DNA from: Exiguobacterium sp. RIT594 | GTDB taxonomy: Bacteria; Bacillota; Bacilli; Exiguobacteriales; Exiguobacteriaceae | NCBI RefSeq assembly: GCF_003339585.1 | Contig: NZ_QPKF01000001.1 | Location: 1,488,001 to 1,552,000, forward strand | Direction of reading: 5' to 3' | Length of the DNA: 64,000 bases | Shown: positions 34,661-44,424 of the stretch, piece after piece | Layout: every line of letters starts with the position of its first letter | Numbering within the stretch: the stretch's first letter is position 1 | The notes under the pieces: model-generated | What the model saw: only the letters and a program-made list of their open reading frames with translations | What the model was told of the DNA's origin: nothing | Database searches by the model: none | Program-made: the position numbers and the translations under genes

Positions 34661-34921
34661 TCATCGTGGTTCAATGATTAATTTGATTGCCGTCCGTTCC
34701 TCGCCATCAATCATGATGTCGGTAAATGCCGGAATACAGATCAAATCCATGCCTGCCGGTGCGACAAATCCTCTTGCGATTGCCACCGCTTTGACGGATT
34801 GATTGAGTGCACCTGCTCCGATTGCCTGAATTTCGACAGAACCTTTCTCTCGAAGTACACCTGCGAGCGCACCTGCGACCGCATTCGGATTCGATTTAGC
34901 TGATACTTTCAGGACGTCCAT
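34661..34921 (-). CDS. spoVS: Stage V sporulation protein S (SpoVS)
   Basis: An 86-residue Alba-like protein, the exact family length, beginning MDVLKVSAKSNPNAVAGALA and containing GAGALNQSVKAVAIARGF. In B. subtilis it affects sporulation and septation, but it is conserved in many non-spore-formers, so a general nucleic-acid or cell-division role is likely. The ATG at 34919-34921 follows GGGAGGTACATGC. It lies 29 bases after ymdB and is probably co-transcribed with it. Its retention is notable because other sporulation genes are missing from these blocks. Confidence 0.95.
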   Translation of the reverse strand: MDVLKVSAKSNPNAVAGALAGVLREKGSVEIQAIGAGALNQSVKAVAIARGFVAPAGMDLICIPAFTDIMIDGEERTAIKLIIEPR

Positions 34922-34950
34922 GCATGTACCTCCCAATCAAAAATCAAAAC

Positions 34951-35745
34951 TCAATCAAAGAAAATCGATTGATCCGTTAAATGGATGCGTTCAATCTTCG
35001 TTGCTTTTTTTGATACATCATCAATATGAATCAAGACTCCATTTAATTGTTCCCGTCCTTCAGCAACTTCAAACCGGGTTGGGAGCTGTGTTTTAAATTT
35101 TCGCAAGACATCTTCTTTGCGCATCCCGAGAACACCGTCGAGTGGACCTGTCATGCCGACATCCGTGATGTAAGCCGTTCCACCTTCAAGAATCCGTTCA
35201 TCCGCCGTCTGGACATGCGTATGGGTCCCGACAACCGCCTGGACACGACCTGCCAAGTGATAGCCCATCGCGATTTTTTCACTTGTTGCTTCCGCGTGAA
35301 CGTCAACGAAGATTGCATCGACCTCGCCTTCGACTTCAGCAATCAGTTCATCGACTGTCCGGAATGGATCGCCGAGCGGCGGTAAGAAGACCGTCCCTTG
35401 AACGTTGATGACGGCGATTTTCTTGTTGCCGACTTTTAAGACCATCATACCACGACCCGGTGTACCTTCCGGATAGTTCGCCGGACGGACGATCCGGTCC
35501 GCGTCATCGATCCAGTCAAAGATGTCCCGGTTATCAAACGTATGGTTCCCCATCGTCACACCATGGAATCCAAGTTCAAGTAACTGATGATAAATCGATT
35601 TCGTGATTCCTCGGCCATGCGCTGCATTTTCTCCATTGACGAGCATGACAGTCGGATTATATTTGGATTTAATGCGTGCTGTGAACTGCTGTAAGATATG
35701 ACGGCCGGGTGCTCCGACGACATCTCCGATAAATAAGATTTTCAT
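34951..35745 (-). CDS. ymdB: YmdB-family metallophosphoesterase / 2',3'-cyclic nucleotide phosphodiesterase
   Basis: A 264-residue calcineurin-like phosphoesterase (TIGR00282 type). The metal-binding motifs ILFIGDVVGAPGR, VNGENAAHGRGI, TMGNHTFD and VVGTHTHVQTADE are visible. In B. subtilis YmdB has phosphodiesterase activity and controls biofilm versus motility gene expression. The ATG at 35743-35745 follows TTGGAGGAATGGTTC. It lies between rny and spoVS, as in B. subtilis, but a terminator separates it from rny. Confidence 0.93.
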   Translation of the reverse strand: MKILFIGDVVGAPGRHILQQFTARIKSKYNPTVMLVNGENAAHGRGITKSIYHQLLELGFHGVTMGNHTFDNRDIFDWIDDADRIVRPANYPEGTPGRGMMVLKVGNKKIAVINVQGTVFLPPLGDPFRTVDELIAEVEGEVDAIFVDVHAEATSEKIAMGYHLAGRVQAVVGTHTHVQTADERILEGGTAYITDVGMTGPLDGVLGMRKEDVLRKFKTQLPTRFEVAEGREQLNGVLIHIDDVSKKATKIERIHLTDQSIFFD

Positions 35746-35770
35746 GAACCATTCCTCCAAGTAATTAAAA

Positions 35771-35794
35771 AAAGTGGCGGTCGCCCGCCACTTT
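35771..35794 (-). terminator. Terminator between rny and ymdB
   Basis: AAAGTGGCGG/CCGCCACTTT with a short loop, followed on the minus strand by seven T residues. It sits 2 bases after the rny stop, so ymdB-spoVS may depend on read-through. Confidence 0.9.
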
Positions 35795-35796
35795 GC

Positions 35797-37359
35797 TTAT
35801 TTTGCGTATTCGACCGCCCGTGTTTCCCGAATGACCGTGACTTTGATATGACCCGGATAATCGAGTTCTTCTTCGATTTTTTTCCGGATATCGCTTGCCA
35901 TCTTATGGGCAAGGACATCGTCGACGACATCAGGACGAACGATGATCCGTACTTCACGACCTGCTTGAATCGCAAAGGACTTCTCTACCCCGTCAAACGA
36001 TTCTGAGATTTCTTCCAGACGTTCAAGACGTCGGATGTAACTCTCGAGTGTTTCTTGACGTGCACCTGGACGGGCGGCAGATAAGGCATCTGCTGCTGCG
36101 ACCAGAACGGAAATGACAGATGTCGCTTCCGTATCCCCGTGGTGGGAAGCAATCGCATTGATGACGGTTGGATGTTCTTTGTACTTCGTACCGAGTTCCA
36201 CACCGATTTCAACGTGACTTCCTTCCACTTCGTGGTCAATCGCTTTCCCGATATCGTGCAGGAGACCGGCCCGTTTTGCAAGTGTTACATCTTCTCCGAG
36301 CTCAGCTGCCATCATACCGGCAAGATGCGCGACTTCGAGTGAATGGAACAATACGTTTTGACCGTAACTTGTCCGATACTTCAAGCGACCGAGAATTTTG
36401 ACAAGATCCGGATGAATCCCGTGAATGCCGACATCATATGTCGCTTCTTCACCGATTTCACGAATCCGTTCGTCGACTTCCCGACGTGACTTGTCGACCA
36501 TCTCTTCAATCCGAGCCGGATGAATCCGACCGTCTTGAACGAGTTTTTCAAGTGCCATTTTTGCCACTTCCCGGCGAATTGGATCAAACCCGGATAAGAT
36601 GACTGCTTCTGGTGTGTCATCGATGATTAAATCGATACCTGTCAACGTTTCAAGTGTCCGAATGTTTCGACCTTCACGACCGATGATCCGGCCTTTCATT
36701 TCGTCATTCGGCAAGTTGACGACAGAAACCGTTGTCTCTGCGATATGTTCCGCGGCGAACCGTTGAATCGCAAGTGAAAGAATGTTGCGTGCTTTTTTGT
36801 CTGCTTCTTCTTTTGCTTTTTGTTCGATTTCTTTTTGAAGAATCGCTGCGTCATGCATAGCAGCTTGTTTCGTCTCATCCATGATGATAGCTCTAGCCTC
36901 GTCTTGCGAAAGATTCGCAACACGGACGAGCTCTTGGCGTCCCTGTTCATACAGGTCCTCTACTTTGCGTTCTAACTCTTCAGCTTGATGCTTCCGTTTC
37001 GCGATCTCTGCATCCCGCGTATTGATTTGCTCTTCCTTACGGTCGATGGAATCAACACGGCGATCGAGTGTCTCTTCTTTTTGAAGCAATCGTCCTTCTT
37101 GTTTCGTTAACTCTTGACGACGTTCACGAAGCTCTTTTTCGACTTCTGTCCGAAGTTTAAAAGCTTCATCTTTCGCTTCGAGCAATGCTTCTTTTTTCGT
37201 TGCTTCCGCTGATACTTGTGCACGTTCCACGATTTTCGTCGCTTCTGTTTCCGCGCCTTGAATCTTCGCTTCTGCAATCGATTTCCGCAAGAAGTAGCCT
37301 ACGATGAATGCGATTAGTATTGCGAGGAGAAGTATGACAATCCAAGTTGTTGTACCCAT
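35797..37359 (-). CDS. rny: Ribonuclease Y
   Basis: A 520-residue membrane-anchored endoribonuclease that initiates bulk mRNA decay. One N-terminal helix ([20 protein letters not shown]) is followed by a long charged coiled coil (to about residue 200). A KH domain ([17 protein letters not shown]) and an HD domain ([12 protein letters not shown]) complete it. Length is exactly typical. It has a near-consensus promoter. The RicA adaptor that directs RNase Y in B. subtilis is encoded in the same window. Confidence 0.98.
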   Translation of the reverse strand: MGTTTWIVILLLAILIAFIVGYFLRKSIAEAKIQGAETEATKIVERAQVSAEATKKEALLEAKDEAFKLRTEVEKELRERRQELTKQEGRLLQKEETLDRRVDSIDRKEEQINTRDAEIAKRKHQAEELERKVEDLYEQGRQELVRVANLSQDEARAIIMDETKQAAMHDAAILQKEIEQKAKEEADKKARNILSLAIQRFAAEHIAETTVSVVNLPNDEMKGRIIGREGRNIRTLETLTGIDLIIDDTPEAVILSGFDPIRREVAKMALEKLVQDGRIHPARIEEMVDKSRREVDERIREIGEEATYDVGIHGIHPDLVKILGRLKYRTSYGQNVLFHSLEVAHLAGMMAAELGEDVTLAKRAGLLHDIGKAIDHEVEGSHVEIGVELGTKYKEHPTVINAIASHHGDTEATSVISVLVAAADALSAARPGARQETLESYIRRLERLEEISESFDGVEKSFAIQAGREVRIIVRPDVVDDVLAHKMASDIRKKIEEELDYPGHIKVTVIRETRAVEYAK

Positions 37360-37438
37360 GGGTTCACCTCCCCTTTACAAGGTGTTTCTTAGTTCATTTC
37401 GGTTATTCATCGAAGCTGTCTAAAAAACGTACATCTAT

Positions 37439-37468
37439 ATTGTAAGGATAGCACTCGTTCATTGTCAA
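37439..37468 (-). promoter_or_regulatory. Promoter of rny
   Basis: On the minus strand a consensus TTGACA (37463-37468), an 18-bp spacer and TACAAT (37439-37444). An inverted repeat CGTTC/GAACG embraces the -35 box. The leader to the ATG is ~75 bases. Confidence 0.82.
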
Positions 37469-37514
37469 CGAACGGGCGGGAAAGAATTCCTATGTTTTCC
37501 TCTTTTCAACAAAA

Positions 37515-37548
37515 AAAGAGCAGAATCTGAATCGATTCCACTCTCTTT
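37515..37548 (-). terminator. Terminator after recA
   Basis: An imperfect stem built from AAAGAGCAGAATC and GATTCCACTCTCTTT is followed on the minus strand by seven T residues. Confidence 0.85.
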
Positions 37549-37552
37549 CGGC

Positions 37553-38596
37553 TTATTCTGCAAACAAATCTTCATCTTGACCTTCTTCAAAATCAACCGG
37601 ATCTTTGCGGTCGACAAGACCGTGATGCTCACGAATCAACCGTTCGACCTCATCCGCAACATCTGGATGTTCGATCATGTATTGTTTTGCATTTTCACGT
37701 CCTTGACCAAGACGCTCTGAATTGTATGAATACCAAGCGCCACTTTTTTGGACGATATCAAGTTCTGTTCCAAGATCAATCAATTCACCAAATTTCGAGA
37801 TACCTTGTCCGTACATGATATCGACTTCCGCTTGTTTGAACGGCGGCGCGATCTTGTTTTTAACGACTTTCAGTTTCGTCCGGTTTCCGACGATGTCTGT
37901 TCCGTTTTTCAAGGCTTCCGCACGACGGACTTCAAGACGGACGGATGAATAGAATTTCAAGGCACGTCCACCTGGAGTCGTTTCCGGGTTACCGAACATG
38001 ACACCAATTTTTTCACGAATCTGGTTGATGAAGATGACGATTGTTTTTGATTTGTTTGTCGCACCCGACAATTTACGTAACGCCTGACTCATCAAACGGG
38101 CTTGCAGACCCATATGCGAGTCACCCATTTCGCCTTCAATCTCGGCTTTCGGGACAAGTGCAGCTACTGAGTCGACAACGAGGATATCGACAGCTCCTGA
38201 ACGGACTAAAGCTTCCGCGATTTCAAGTGCCTGTTCTCCTGTATCCGGTTGTGATAACAATAACTCGTCGATGTTGACACCGAGTTTGCTGGCATAAGCC
38301 GGATCGAGTGCGTGCTCGGCATCGATGAATGCTGCCTGTCCGCCTTGTTTTTGAACTTCAGCAATCGCATGCAGCGAGACTGTCGTTTTACCAGAAGATT
38401 CTGGACCATAGACTTCGATTACCCGTCCACGTGGATATCCACCTGCACCGAGCGCTATATCTAATGTGATGGATCCAGAAGAGATTACGGATACTTTCTG
38501 ATCTGGACTTTCACCTAGTTTCATGATTGAACCTTTACCAAATTGTTTCTCAATCTGGCGTAATGCCATCTCAAGTGCTGCTTTACGATCACTCAC
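37553..38596 (-). CDS. recA: Recombinase RecA
   Basis: A 347-residue recombinase for homologous recombination and SOS activation. Walker A is GPESSGKTT, with IDAEHALDP, Walker B-like [13 protein letters not shown] and [21 protein letters not shown] (loop L1/L2 region). The acidic tail [13 protein letters not shown] is typical. The start codon is GTG (38594-38596) behind AAGGAGG with an 8-base spacer. It is preceded by its own promoter and a LexA box. Confidence 0.98.
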   Translation of the reverse strand: MSDRKAALEMALRQIEKQFGKGSIMKLGESPDQKVSVISSGSITLDIALGAGGYPRGRVIEVYGPESSGKTTVSLHAIAEVQKQGGQAAFIDAEHALDPAYASKLGVNIDELLLSQPDTGEQALEIAEALVRSGAVDILVVDSVAALVPKAEIEGEMGDSHMGLQARLMSQALRKLSGATNKSKTIVIFINQIREKIGVMFGNPETTPGGRALKFYSSVRLEVRRAEALKNGTDIVGNRTKLKVVKNKIAPPFKQAEVDIMYGQGISKFGELIDLGTELDIVQKSGAWYSYNSERLGQGRENAKQYMIEHPDVADEVERLIREHHGLVDRKDPVDFEEGQDEDLFAE

Positions 38597-38631
38597 GTAG
38601 CAGGCCTCCTTTTATTTATCTTACTGAGATT

Positions 38632-38660
38632 ATTGTACTTCTTTTGAGACCGAATAACAA
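38632..38660 (-). promoter_or_regulatory. Promoter of recA
   Basis: On the minus strand TTGTTA (38655-38660), a 17-bp spacer and TACAAT (38632-38637), about 35 bases before the GTG start. Confidence 0.82.
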
Positions 38661-38668
38661 GCTTTTTA

Positions 38669-38682
38669 CGAACATTTATTCG
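38669..38682. promoter_or_regulatory. LexA (SOS) box upstream of recA
   Basis: CGAAC-ATTT-ATTCG matches the Bacillus-type LexA consensus CGAAC-N4-GTTCG with one mismatch. It lies 8 bp upstream of the -35 hexamer. Confidence 0.8.
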
Positions 38683-38697
38683 CATAGTTGAAAGAAA

Positions 38698-39942
38698 TCA
38701 TCTTTTGCCTATTTCGTCCGTCAGGCTGATATTCTGAATGAGCATGAAGTACGCATCTTTGACAGAACGTAATCTAATCATACCACGGTCGAAGGCGGGA
38801 TACGTCAGTTCACGTACTTCCGTACCGCCTGAATGTGCCAGGGCACAGTAGACCGTCCCGACCGCTCGTCCGCTGTTGCTCGTCGGACCTGCTTCACCGG
38901 TTAAAGCGATCGCAAGATCCGTTTGATACAGTTTGCGTGCCCCTTCCGCCATCGCAACGGCAACATCTCTGCTGACGGCAGTCTCTTCATCAAGTAAGGT
39001 CTGCGGTACACCCAGAACGTTCACTTTAGCGGTATCCGAATAGACGACGGCACTGCCGCGGAAAACATCACTTGCGCCTTGAATATCGGTCAAGCCGCTC
39101 GCAAAAGCACCTCCGGTCAGTGACTCCGCTGCAGACAGGGTCAGGCCGGCTTTCCGGCAGCGGTCGAGGACGACTTCTGGTAAACTCGTTTCGCCGTAAC
39201 CGTAAAAGTGACTTCCGACTTCGGCAAGTATCTGCTGCTCCAGCGTATCGAGCATACCAAGGGCGACCTGTTCATCAAGCGCCTTTGCCGTCAGACGAAG
39301 ACGGACTTCTGCTAATTCAGCATACGGCGCGACGGAAGGATTACGGGCAGTCCGGATGAGATCCGCCAACTGATCGTTTAATGCCGACTCTCCGATACCG
39401 AAGAAACGTAATGTTCTCGATTTAATCGTTTCCTTGCCTAAAAGATGATCGAAATGGTCCGCAATGATCCGTTTCATTTCCCGCGGGACACCCGGTAGCA
39501 GAATGTATTGATGGTCCGCTGTATGAACGGACATACCCGGTGCAAGTCCCGCCTGGTTCGTCAAAACATCGGCCTGATCGATGACCAGTGCCTGTTTTTT
39601 TTCATTTTCCGTCATCATGCGTCCCCGTGTTTTTAAGAATGCTTCAATCCGGTCATAGGCCGGTTGATCCACATGAAGTGTCCGTCCGAGTAAGTCTGCT
39701 ACGACTTCTTTCGTCAAATCATCTTCCGTCGGTCCGAGCCCTCCGGTAATGACGATCAGCTCCGCCCGCTCCTGGGCCCGTGTCACGACTTCAACCATCC
39801 GCTCCCTATTATCCCCGACGACTGTATGGTAATGCACGTCAATACCGCATGTCGCAAGCCACTCCGATAAATACTGGGCATTCGTATTCGCGATTTCCCC
39901 TAACAACAATTCACTTCCGACAGCAATGATTTCTGCTTTCAT
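38698..39942 (-). CDS. cinA: CinA family protein (competence/damage-inducible; nicotinamide-nucleotide amidohydrolase)
   Basis: A 414-residue two-domain protein. The N-terminal MoaB/MogA-like domain ([34 protein letters not shown]) binds nucleotide derivatives. The C-terminal CinA domain ([26 protein letters not shown]) is the NMN deamidase type. It lies directly upstream of recA, as in B. subtilis and Streptococcus, but recA keeps a separate promoter. The ATG follows GGGGATGTAGG. Confidence 0.95.
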   Translation of the reverse strand: MKAEIIAVGSELLLGEIANTNAQYLSEWLATCGIDVHYHTVVGDNRERMVEVVTRAQERAELIVITGGLGPTEDDLTKEVVADLLGRTLHVDQPAYDRIEAFLKTRGRMMTENEKKQALVIDQADVLTNQAGLAPGMSVHTADHQYILLPGVPREMKRIIADHFDHLLGKETIKSRTLRFFGIGESALNDQLADLIRTARNPSVAPYAELAEVRLRLTAKALDEQVALGMLDTLEQQILAEVGSHFYGYGETSLPEVVLDRCRKAGLTLSAAESLTGGAFASGLTDIQGASDVFRGSAVVYSDTAKVNVLGVPQTLLDEETAVSRDVAVAMAEGARKLYQTDLAIALTGEAGPTSNSGRAVGTVYCALAHSGGTEVRELTYPAFDRGMIRLRSVKDAYFMLIQNISLTDEIGKR

Positions 39943-39972
39943 CCTACATCCCCGCTTTCTTAACTATACGAA

Positions 39973-40000
39973 AAGACTGTTCGGTTTGACGAACAGTCTT
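39973..40000 (-). terminator. Terminator after pgsA
   Basis: AAGACTGTTCG/CGAACAGTCTT is a perfect 11-bp stem with a 6-base loop, followed on the minus strand by TTTT. It separates the ymf-pgsA operon from cinA. Confidence 0.88.
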
Positions 40001-40012
40001 GTTTGATCCACC

Positions 40013-40591
40013 TTACATGGATTTCGTAATTAATTTGATATTTTTCGAGAAATACTCGAGACCTGAATAAATTGTTAAAATCAACGCCAACCACATCGTG
40101 ATTTCCGCAAACGGAATGTTAAATAACGCAAATCCGATATCGTGCAGTAAAAAGGCGATGATGGATGTCAACTGGACCCAGGTCTTTGCTTTTCCGGAAT
40201 TTCCGGCTGCAAGGACAATCCCTTCATCTGAAGCGACGAGACGGAGTCCTGTCACAGCAAATTCACGGCATAAGATGATCACGACGACCCAGGCAGCTAC
40301 GAATCCGAGTTCGACTAAATAGACGAGTGCCGCAGCGACAAGCATCTTGTCGGCGAGGGGATCCATAAATTTACCGAAGTTCGTGACCAGTTTGTTTTTC
40401 CGGGCAATATACCCGTCGAGCCAATCGGTGATGGCGGCGACGGAAAAGATCATCGCGGCGACAAAGTGGGAAACCGGGAGTTCCGCTCCTAAGACATCCC
40501 ACTGTCCCCAGTCTGGATTGATGGCTAAGACGGCAACGAACACGGGAATCAGTAACACGCGTAAGACCGTCAATTGATTGGGCAAGTTCAT
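40013..40591 (-). CDS. pgsA: CDP-diacylglycerol--glycerol-3-phosphate 3-phosphatidyltransferase
   Basis: A 192-residue membrane enzyme that makes phosphatidylglycerophosphate, the committed step to phosphatidylglycerol. The CDP-alcohol phosphotransferase signature is complete: DGYIARKNKLVTNFGKFMDP followed by LAD. Several hydrophobic helices surround it. The ATG follows AAAAGGAGGGATACGAGA. It is last in the operon with the RodZ-like gene. Confidence 0.97.
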   Translation of the reverse strand: MNLPNQLTVLRVLLIPVFVAVLAINPDWGQWDVLGAELPVSHFVAAMIFSVAAITDWLDGYIARKNKLVTNFGKFMDPLADKMLVAAALVYLVELGFVAAWVVVIILCREFAVTGLRLVASDEGIVLAAGNSGKAKTWVQLTSIIAFLLHDIGFALFNIPFAEITMWLALILTIYSGLEYFSKNIKLITKSM

Positions 40592-40652
40592 TCTCGTATC
40601 CCTCCTTTTCGGGTTATGTATGCCAGCAGGGCTGACATGAAGAAGACACGCC

Positions 40653-41543
40653 TTATGGCGTGGCTACTTTCTTCAAGTAAATATTCTGAACGAGGAGGGA
40701 GCGGTTAAGCTTAAGCTCCTGATTGTTGACGAGAATCCGGTCGATTCCTTTGATGGAGCCGACCCGAATCCGAATCACGTCCGTTTTGGCATTTTTGACG
40801 ACGATCGGGTTTGGATCTGACGCATTGATATGGTCAGGCGCGAGTGCTTGTCCTTCTAAAGAAGTATCCCGTACACCGACGAACGGTGACGGTGATGCAT
40901 CTTTTTTGATCCGGATTGATACACTCATTGTACCATCTGTCGGGACCTCATAGGTGATGTCTTGACCGACTGTCGTCTTGACTGTCAATGGTTTTTTCGT
41001 TTCTTTTTTTACAGGTTCTTCTTTTTTCGCCGGTTCCTCTTTCGGTTCTTCCGCTACCGGTGCGTCCGCTTCCTCACTCGGTGCGTCACCTTCATCAATT
41101 GTGACCTCACTTTGTTTCGGTGTCGCCGTTTTCGTTCCGTCACCATCCTGGAACGCTTGGAATCCGTAATACAAGGCTACCCCGATTGCAAAAATCAAGG
41201 CAATGATGATGATATTCGGAATCCACCGTTTGGCGACACTTTTCTTCGGTGCCGTTGATTTCGAATACGTCGCCCGGCGGGACAGCTCAACGACAGGTTG
41301 CGCTTCCGGTTCCGGCAAATCACGTTTGTAAGTCGTAAACACTTCATCGACATCAAGACCGAGCGCTTCCGCGTATGTCTTGATAAAGGCACGTGCATAA
41401 AATGCACCCGGCAATTGTTTATAGTCGCCCTCTTCAATCGCAACAATGTAACGTTTTTGAATTTTTGTTGTACTTTGAATTTGTTCAAGAGAGATTCCTA
41501 ACGTCTCCCGTTGTTCCTTTAAGTAGGTTCCGAGCTCAGTCAT
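40653..41543 (-). CDS. ymfM: RodZ-like helix-turn-helix membrane protein (YmfM)
   Basis: A 296-residue protein. A cytoplasmic Xre-type helix-turn-helix (LKEQRETLGISLEQIQSTTK and GDYKQLPGAFYARAFIKTYA) is followed by a linker and one membrane helix (about residues 109-130). A Glu/Lys/Pro-rich region and an outside beta-rich DUF4115 domain complete it. This is the RodZ layout, linking MreB to the cell wall. The ATG at 41541-41543 follows GGAAGGTGTGTTACCG. The Lys/Glu/Pro repeats (residues ~155-185) look like a flexible wall-spanning stalk. Confidence 0.92.
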   Translation of the reverse strand: MTELGTYLKEQRETLGISLEQIQSTTKIQKRYIVAIEEGDYKQLPGAFYARAFIKTYAEALGLDVDEVFTTYKRDLPEPEAQPVVELSRRATYSKSTAPKKSVAKRWIPNIIIIALIFAIGVALYYGFQAFQDGDGTKTATPKQSEVTIDEGDAPSEEADAPVAEEPKEEPAKKEEPVKKETKKPLTVKTTVGQDITYEVPTDGTMSVSIRIKKDASPSPFVGVRDTSLEGQALAPDHINASDPNPIVVKNAKTDVIRIRVGSIKGIDRILVNNQELKLNRSLLVQNIYLKKVATP

Positions 41544-41570
41544 CGGTAACACACCTTCCATTTTCAATAC

Positions 41571-42353
41571 TTATTCGAAATTGAACCAATCGTTCCCGCC
41601 ATGGGCACGAGGTGGTTCGGTGACAATGATTTCTTCTGTCGAGTTGCGTAATTCAATGATGTAATCAAAATCATCCCACGTGTATTCGCTCGATTTAACA
41701 AAAGCATCTGGATGTTCAACGATTTTGGTAGCGGGAAGTCGCATGACTTCACGTAAAATCTGCCAATGCCGCTCGTCGAAATGGCGCTGTGAGACAAGCG
41801 CATCGATGATATACACATAATCGCCTGTCCGTTCATCGTCGAACAAGGAAGTCCGGACCGTCTGTTTGATTAACGTCGATGAAAGAAATAACCATTTTTT
41901 ATTGGCACTGACACTCGCCGCCACGATGGATTCGGTTTTACCGACACGCGGCATACCGCGAACACCAATCAACAGATGGCCGTCCTGTTTGCAGAGTTCG
42001 GCCATGAAATCGACGAGAATCCCTAAATCTTCCCGGACGAAACGGAACGTCTTGATTTCGCCGCTGCTGTGGTCGATGTAACGACCATGGCGAATCGCAA
42101 TCCGGTCCCGGAGTTTCGGTTTACGAAGTTTGATCACGTCGATCGTCGTCATCGTCTTCAGAATGGCTGCGAGTCGCGGGATTTGATCCGGTTGCTTTGT
42201 TTGAAGCAACATGCCCCGACGCTGGTGATCGACACCGTTAATCGTGACAATCGAAATATGTAGCATCCCCATGAGTGACGCGATGTCCCCTAATATACCA
42301 GGACGATTGACGTTCAGTTCGTACTCCAGATACCACTGTTCGAATTCACTCAC
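41571..42353 (-). CDS. ymfK: DUF3388 family protein (YmfK)
   Basis: A ~260-residue protein of the DUF3388 family found in the ymf operon of Bacillales; its function is not established. The N-terminus reads as an ACT-like regulatory segment (WYLEYELNVNRPGILGDIAS). A P-loop-like stretch follows (LLIGVRGMPRVGKTESIVAA), suggesting nucleotide binding. The start is taken as GTG (42351-42353) because AGGAGG lies 8 bases upstream; an ATG 33 bases earlier is too close to its own purine-rich stretch. Position between ymfI and ymfM matches B. subtilis. Confidence 0.88.
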   Translation of the reverse strand: MSEFEQWYLEYELNVNRPGILGDIASLMGMLHISIVTINGVDHQRRGMLLQTKQPDQIPRLAAILKTMTTIDVIKLRKPKLRDRIAIRHGRYIDHSSGEIKTFRFVREDLGILVDFMAELCKQDGHLLIGVRGMPRVGKTESIVAASVSANKKWLFLSSTLIKQTVRTSLFDDERTGDYVYIIDALVSQRHFDERHWQILREVMRLPATKIVEHPDAFVKSSEYTWDDFDYIIELRNSTEEIIVTEPPRAHGGNDWFNFE

Positions 42354-42447
42354 GCGCCCAGCCTCCTCTTCAAATCGATTATCCATCCCTCATGTTAAAT
42401 GATTTTTTGAAAAATGAAAAGCATTCCCCTAAGCAAATTTCAACGGA

Positions 42448-43152
42448 TTACATCCAACCGCCGTCAATTTTGAGAACGGCACCATTCATATATGCCGAAT
42501 CTTGTCCCATTAAATACGTTATGGCGGATGCCACTTCCTCGACCCGTCCAAAACGGCCGGCCGGAATTTCAGCGAGTGCCAAGTCCCGGTCTTCTGCGGA
42601 AAAGACGGCATTCATCGGTGTCTCGATCCAGCCCGGCGTAATACCATTCACCCGTCCATTCATCGCACCGAGCTCTTTACTGTACGACTTGACGAAACCG
42701 AGTTGTGCCGCCTTACAGATCGAATAGACGACTTCACCGGCGGCACCGAATTCACCTAATACGCTGCTGACGACGACGATCGAAAGTGATGCTGAAAAAG
42801 CTTTTCGGCTCGTCAAAGTCTGGGCAATCCGAATCAGGGATTCGACGTGCAACGTCATCATCGACTCAATCGAGGAACGGGACTGATCAACGAGCAGACC
42901 ACTGAAACTCGTTCCGGCAATGTGCACGAACCCGTCGACAGACGGTAATTTCTCACAAAATGCCGTCAAGTTCCCCCGGTCAGACAGATCGCCTGTGACG
43001 ATCTCCGTCGTCACAGGCAACTGCTTCACCATCTGTTCGAGCTCATGTTGTTTTTGGTGGGTGTGGAGGACGAGTTCATGCCCTTCCGCCGCTAAGCGGA
43101 AGACTGTCGCCCGACCAATTGCTCCGCTTGCTCCCGTAATTAAAATCCGCAT
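42448..43152 (-). CDS. ymfI: Short-chain dehydrogenase/reductase (YmfI-like)
   Basis: A 234-residue SDR with the NAD(P) motif ITGASGAIGRATVF, the catalytic Ser in VVVSSVLGEFG and the YxxxK pair in VVYSICKAA. It resembles FabG but lies in the ymfF-ymfM operon, where the physiological substrate is unknown. It starts three bases after the ymfH stop with no clear ribosome site, so it is probably translated by coupling. Confidence 0.9.
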   Translation of the reverse strand: MRILITGASGAIGRATVFRLAAEGHELVLHTHQKQHELEQMVKQLPVTTEIVTGDLSDRGNLTAFCEKLPSVDGFVHIAGTSFSGLLVDQSRSSIESMMTLHVESLIRIAQTLTSRKAFSASLSIVVVSSVLGEFGAAGEVVYSICKAAQLGFVKSYSKELGAMNGRVNGITPGWIETPMNAVFSAEDRDLALAEIPAGRFGRVEEVASAITYLMGQDSAYMNGAVLKIDGGWM

Positions 43153-43155
43153 CGG

Positions 43156-44424
43156 TCAAGCATACGGTTTAACGATGGAAATCGCACGATTTTCAAGCGC
43201 GAACAATTCATCGAACCGGGCTTCGATTTCTTCTTTTGTAATCGATGCGATCAAAGTCGGTAACGTAAACAGGTTCGTTCCGGCAAGAGCATGACGTGAG
43301 AATTGATTTGCGATGAATTCCGGTGAGTTCAGCGACCGGAGGAATTTCCCCTGCATCATGTTCCGCTTCCGGACGACTTCTGTTTCTTCAAAGTCGGGAC
43401 GGACAGCCAACAGTTTTTCATAGGCTGTGATGAAACGCTCCGGATCTTCCGTCTCCATTCCGAATGTCGCGAAGGCAAATTCTTCTTCACTCGAATAATC
43501 AAAGCTGAACGTATCGTCGATCAAACCGTCTTCGTACAGCTCGAGATACGTGGACGACGTCTGGTCAAATAACAGGTGTAACAACAGTTCGCTTGTCAGT
43601 TCACGACGCAATTGTTCCTGTCCGCCGAGTGAACTGTCTTTATAACCGATCAGGACTTTTGGTGTCTTGACGTCCAGTTCAAGTTCAAATCGTTTACGGA
43701 AGACATTGTCTGGTTCGACGCCGTAATCGCGTTCGATCGCCGGGCGATCCGTATAATCTTTTTTCGCCTGGTTCGCTTTAATCAAGGCCAGCGTCTCGGC
43801 AGGATCGATATTACCGACGACGAACAGCACCATATTGGACGGATGATAAAACGTCCGGTAACACGTATAGAGATCATCCGCCGTAATCTGATCGATTGAT
43901 TCCGGTGTCCCGGCGATGTCGATCCGGACCGGGTGTTTTGCATACATCGATTCGATCAGACCGAAGAATAGGCGCCATCCCGGATTATCCTGATACATCT
44001 GAATTTCTTGAGTGATGATGCCTTTTTCTTTTTCGACACTCTCTTCCGTGAAATACGGATCCTGGACGAAATCAATCAACGTTTCCAGATTTTGTTCAAT
44101 CAACGATGTCGCCGAGAACAGATACGCAGTCCGCGAGAACGATGTGAAGGCGTTTGCCGATGCACCGAGGCGTCCGAATTCTTGGAAAACATCCCCTTGC
44201 TCCGACTCAAACATCTTGTGCTCGAGAAAATGCGCGATGCCGTCCGGGACATTGACCCATTGTCCATCCTTTTTAAAGCGGTTATCGATCGATCCGTAAC
44301 GCGTCGTAAACGTCGCATACGTCTTTTCGTATCCTTTTTTCTGAAGTAAATAGACAGCAAGTCCGTTATCGAGCTGTTCAAAAAATACTGTTTCGTCTGT
44401 ATCGTGATACGTCAACTGTTCCAT
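43156..44424 (-). CDS. ymfH: M16-family zinc metalloprotease (YmfH-like), active-site intact
   Basis: A 422-residue pitrilysin-type peptidase. The inverted zinc motif HFLEH (GIAHFLEHKMFE) is near residue 65, and a conserved region GRLGASANAFTSFSRTAYLF follows. In several Firmicutes YmfF/YmfH pairs lie next to or process secreted peptides; the substrate here is unknown. It overlaps the ymfF stop by one base and has AGGTGAAGAATA before the ATG. It is presumably the catalytic half of a heterodimer with YmfF. Confidence 0.92.
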   Translation of the reverse strand: MEQLTYHDTDETVFFEQLDNGLAVYLLQKKGYEKTYATFTTRYGSIDNRFKKDGQWVNVPDGIAHFLEHKMFESEQGDVFQEFGRLGASANAFTSFSRTAYLFSATSLIEQNLETLIDFVQDPYFTEESVEKEKGIITQEIQMYQDNPGWRLFFGLIESMYAKHPVRIDIAGTPESIDQITADDLYTCYRTFYHPSNMVLFVVGNIDPAETLALIKANQAKKDYTDRPAIERDYGVEPDNVFRKRFELELDVKTPKVLIGYKDSSLGGQEQLRRELTSELLLHLLFDQTSSTYLELYEDGLIDDTFSFDYSSEEEFAFATFGMETEDPERFITAYEKLLAVRPDFEETEVVRKRNMMQGKFLRSLNSPEFIANQFSRHALAGTNLFTLPTLIASITKEEIEARFDELFALENRAISIVKPYA

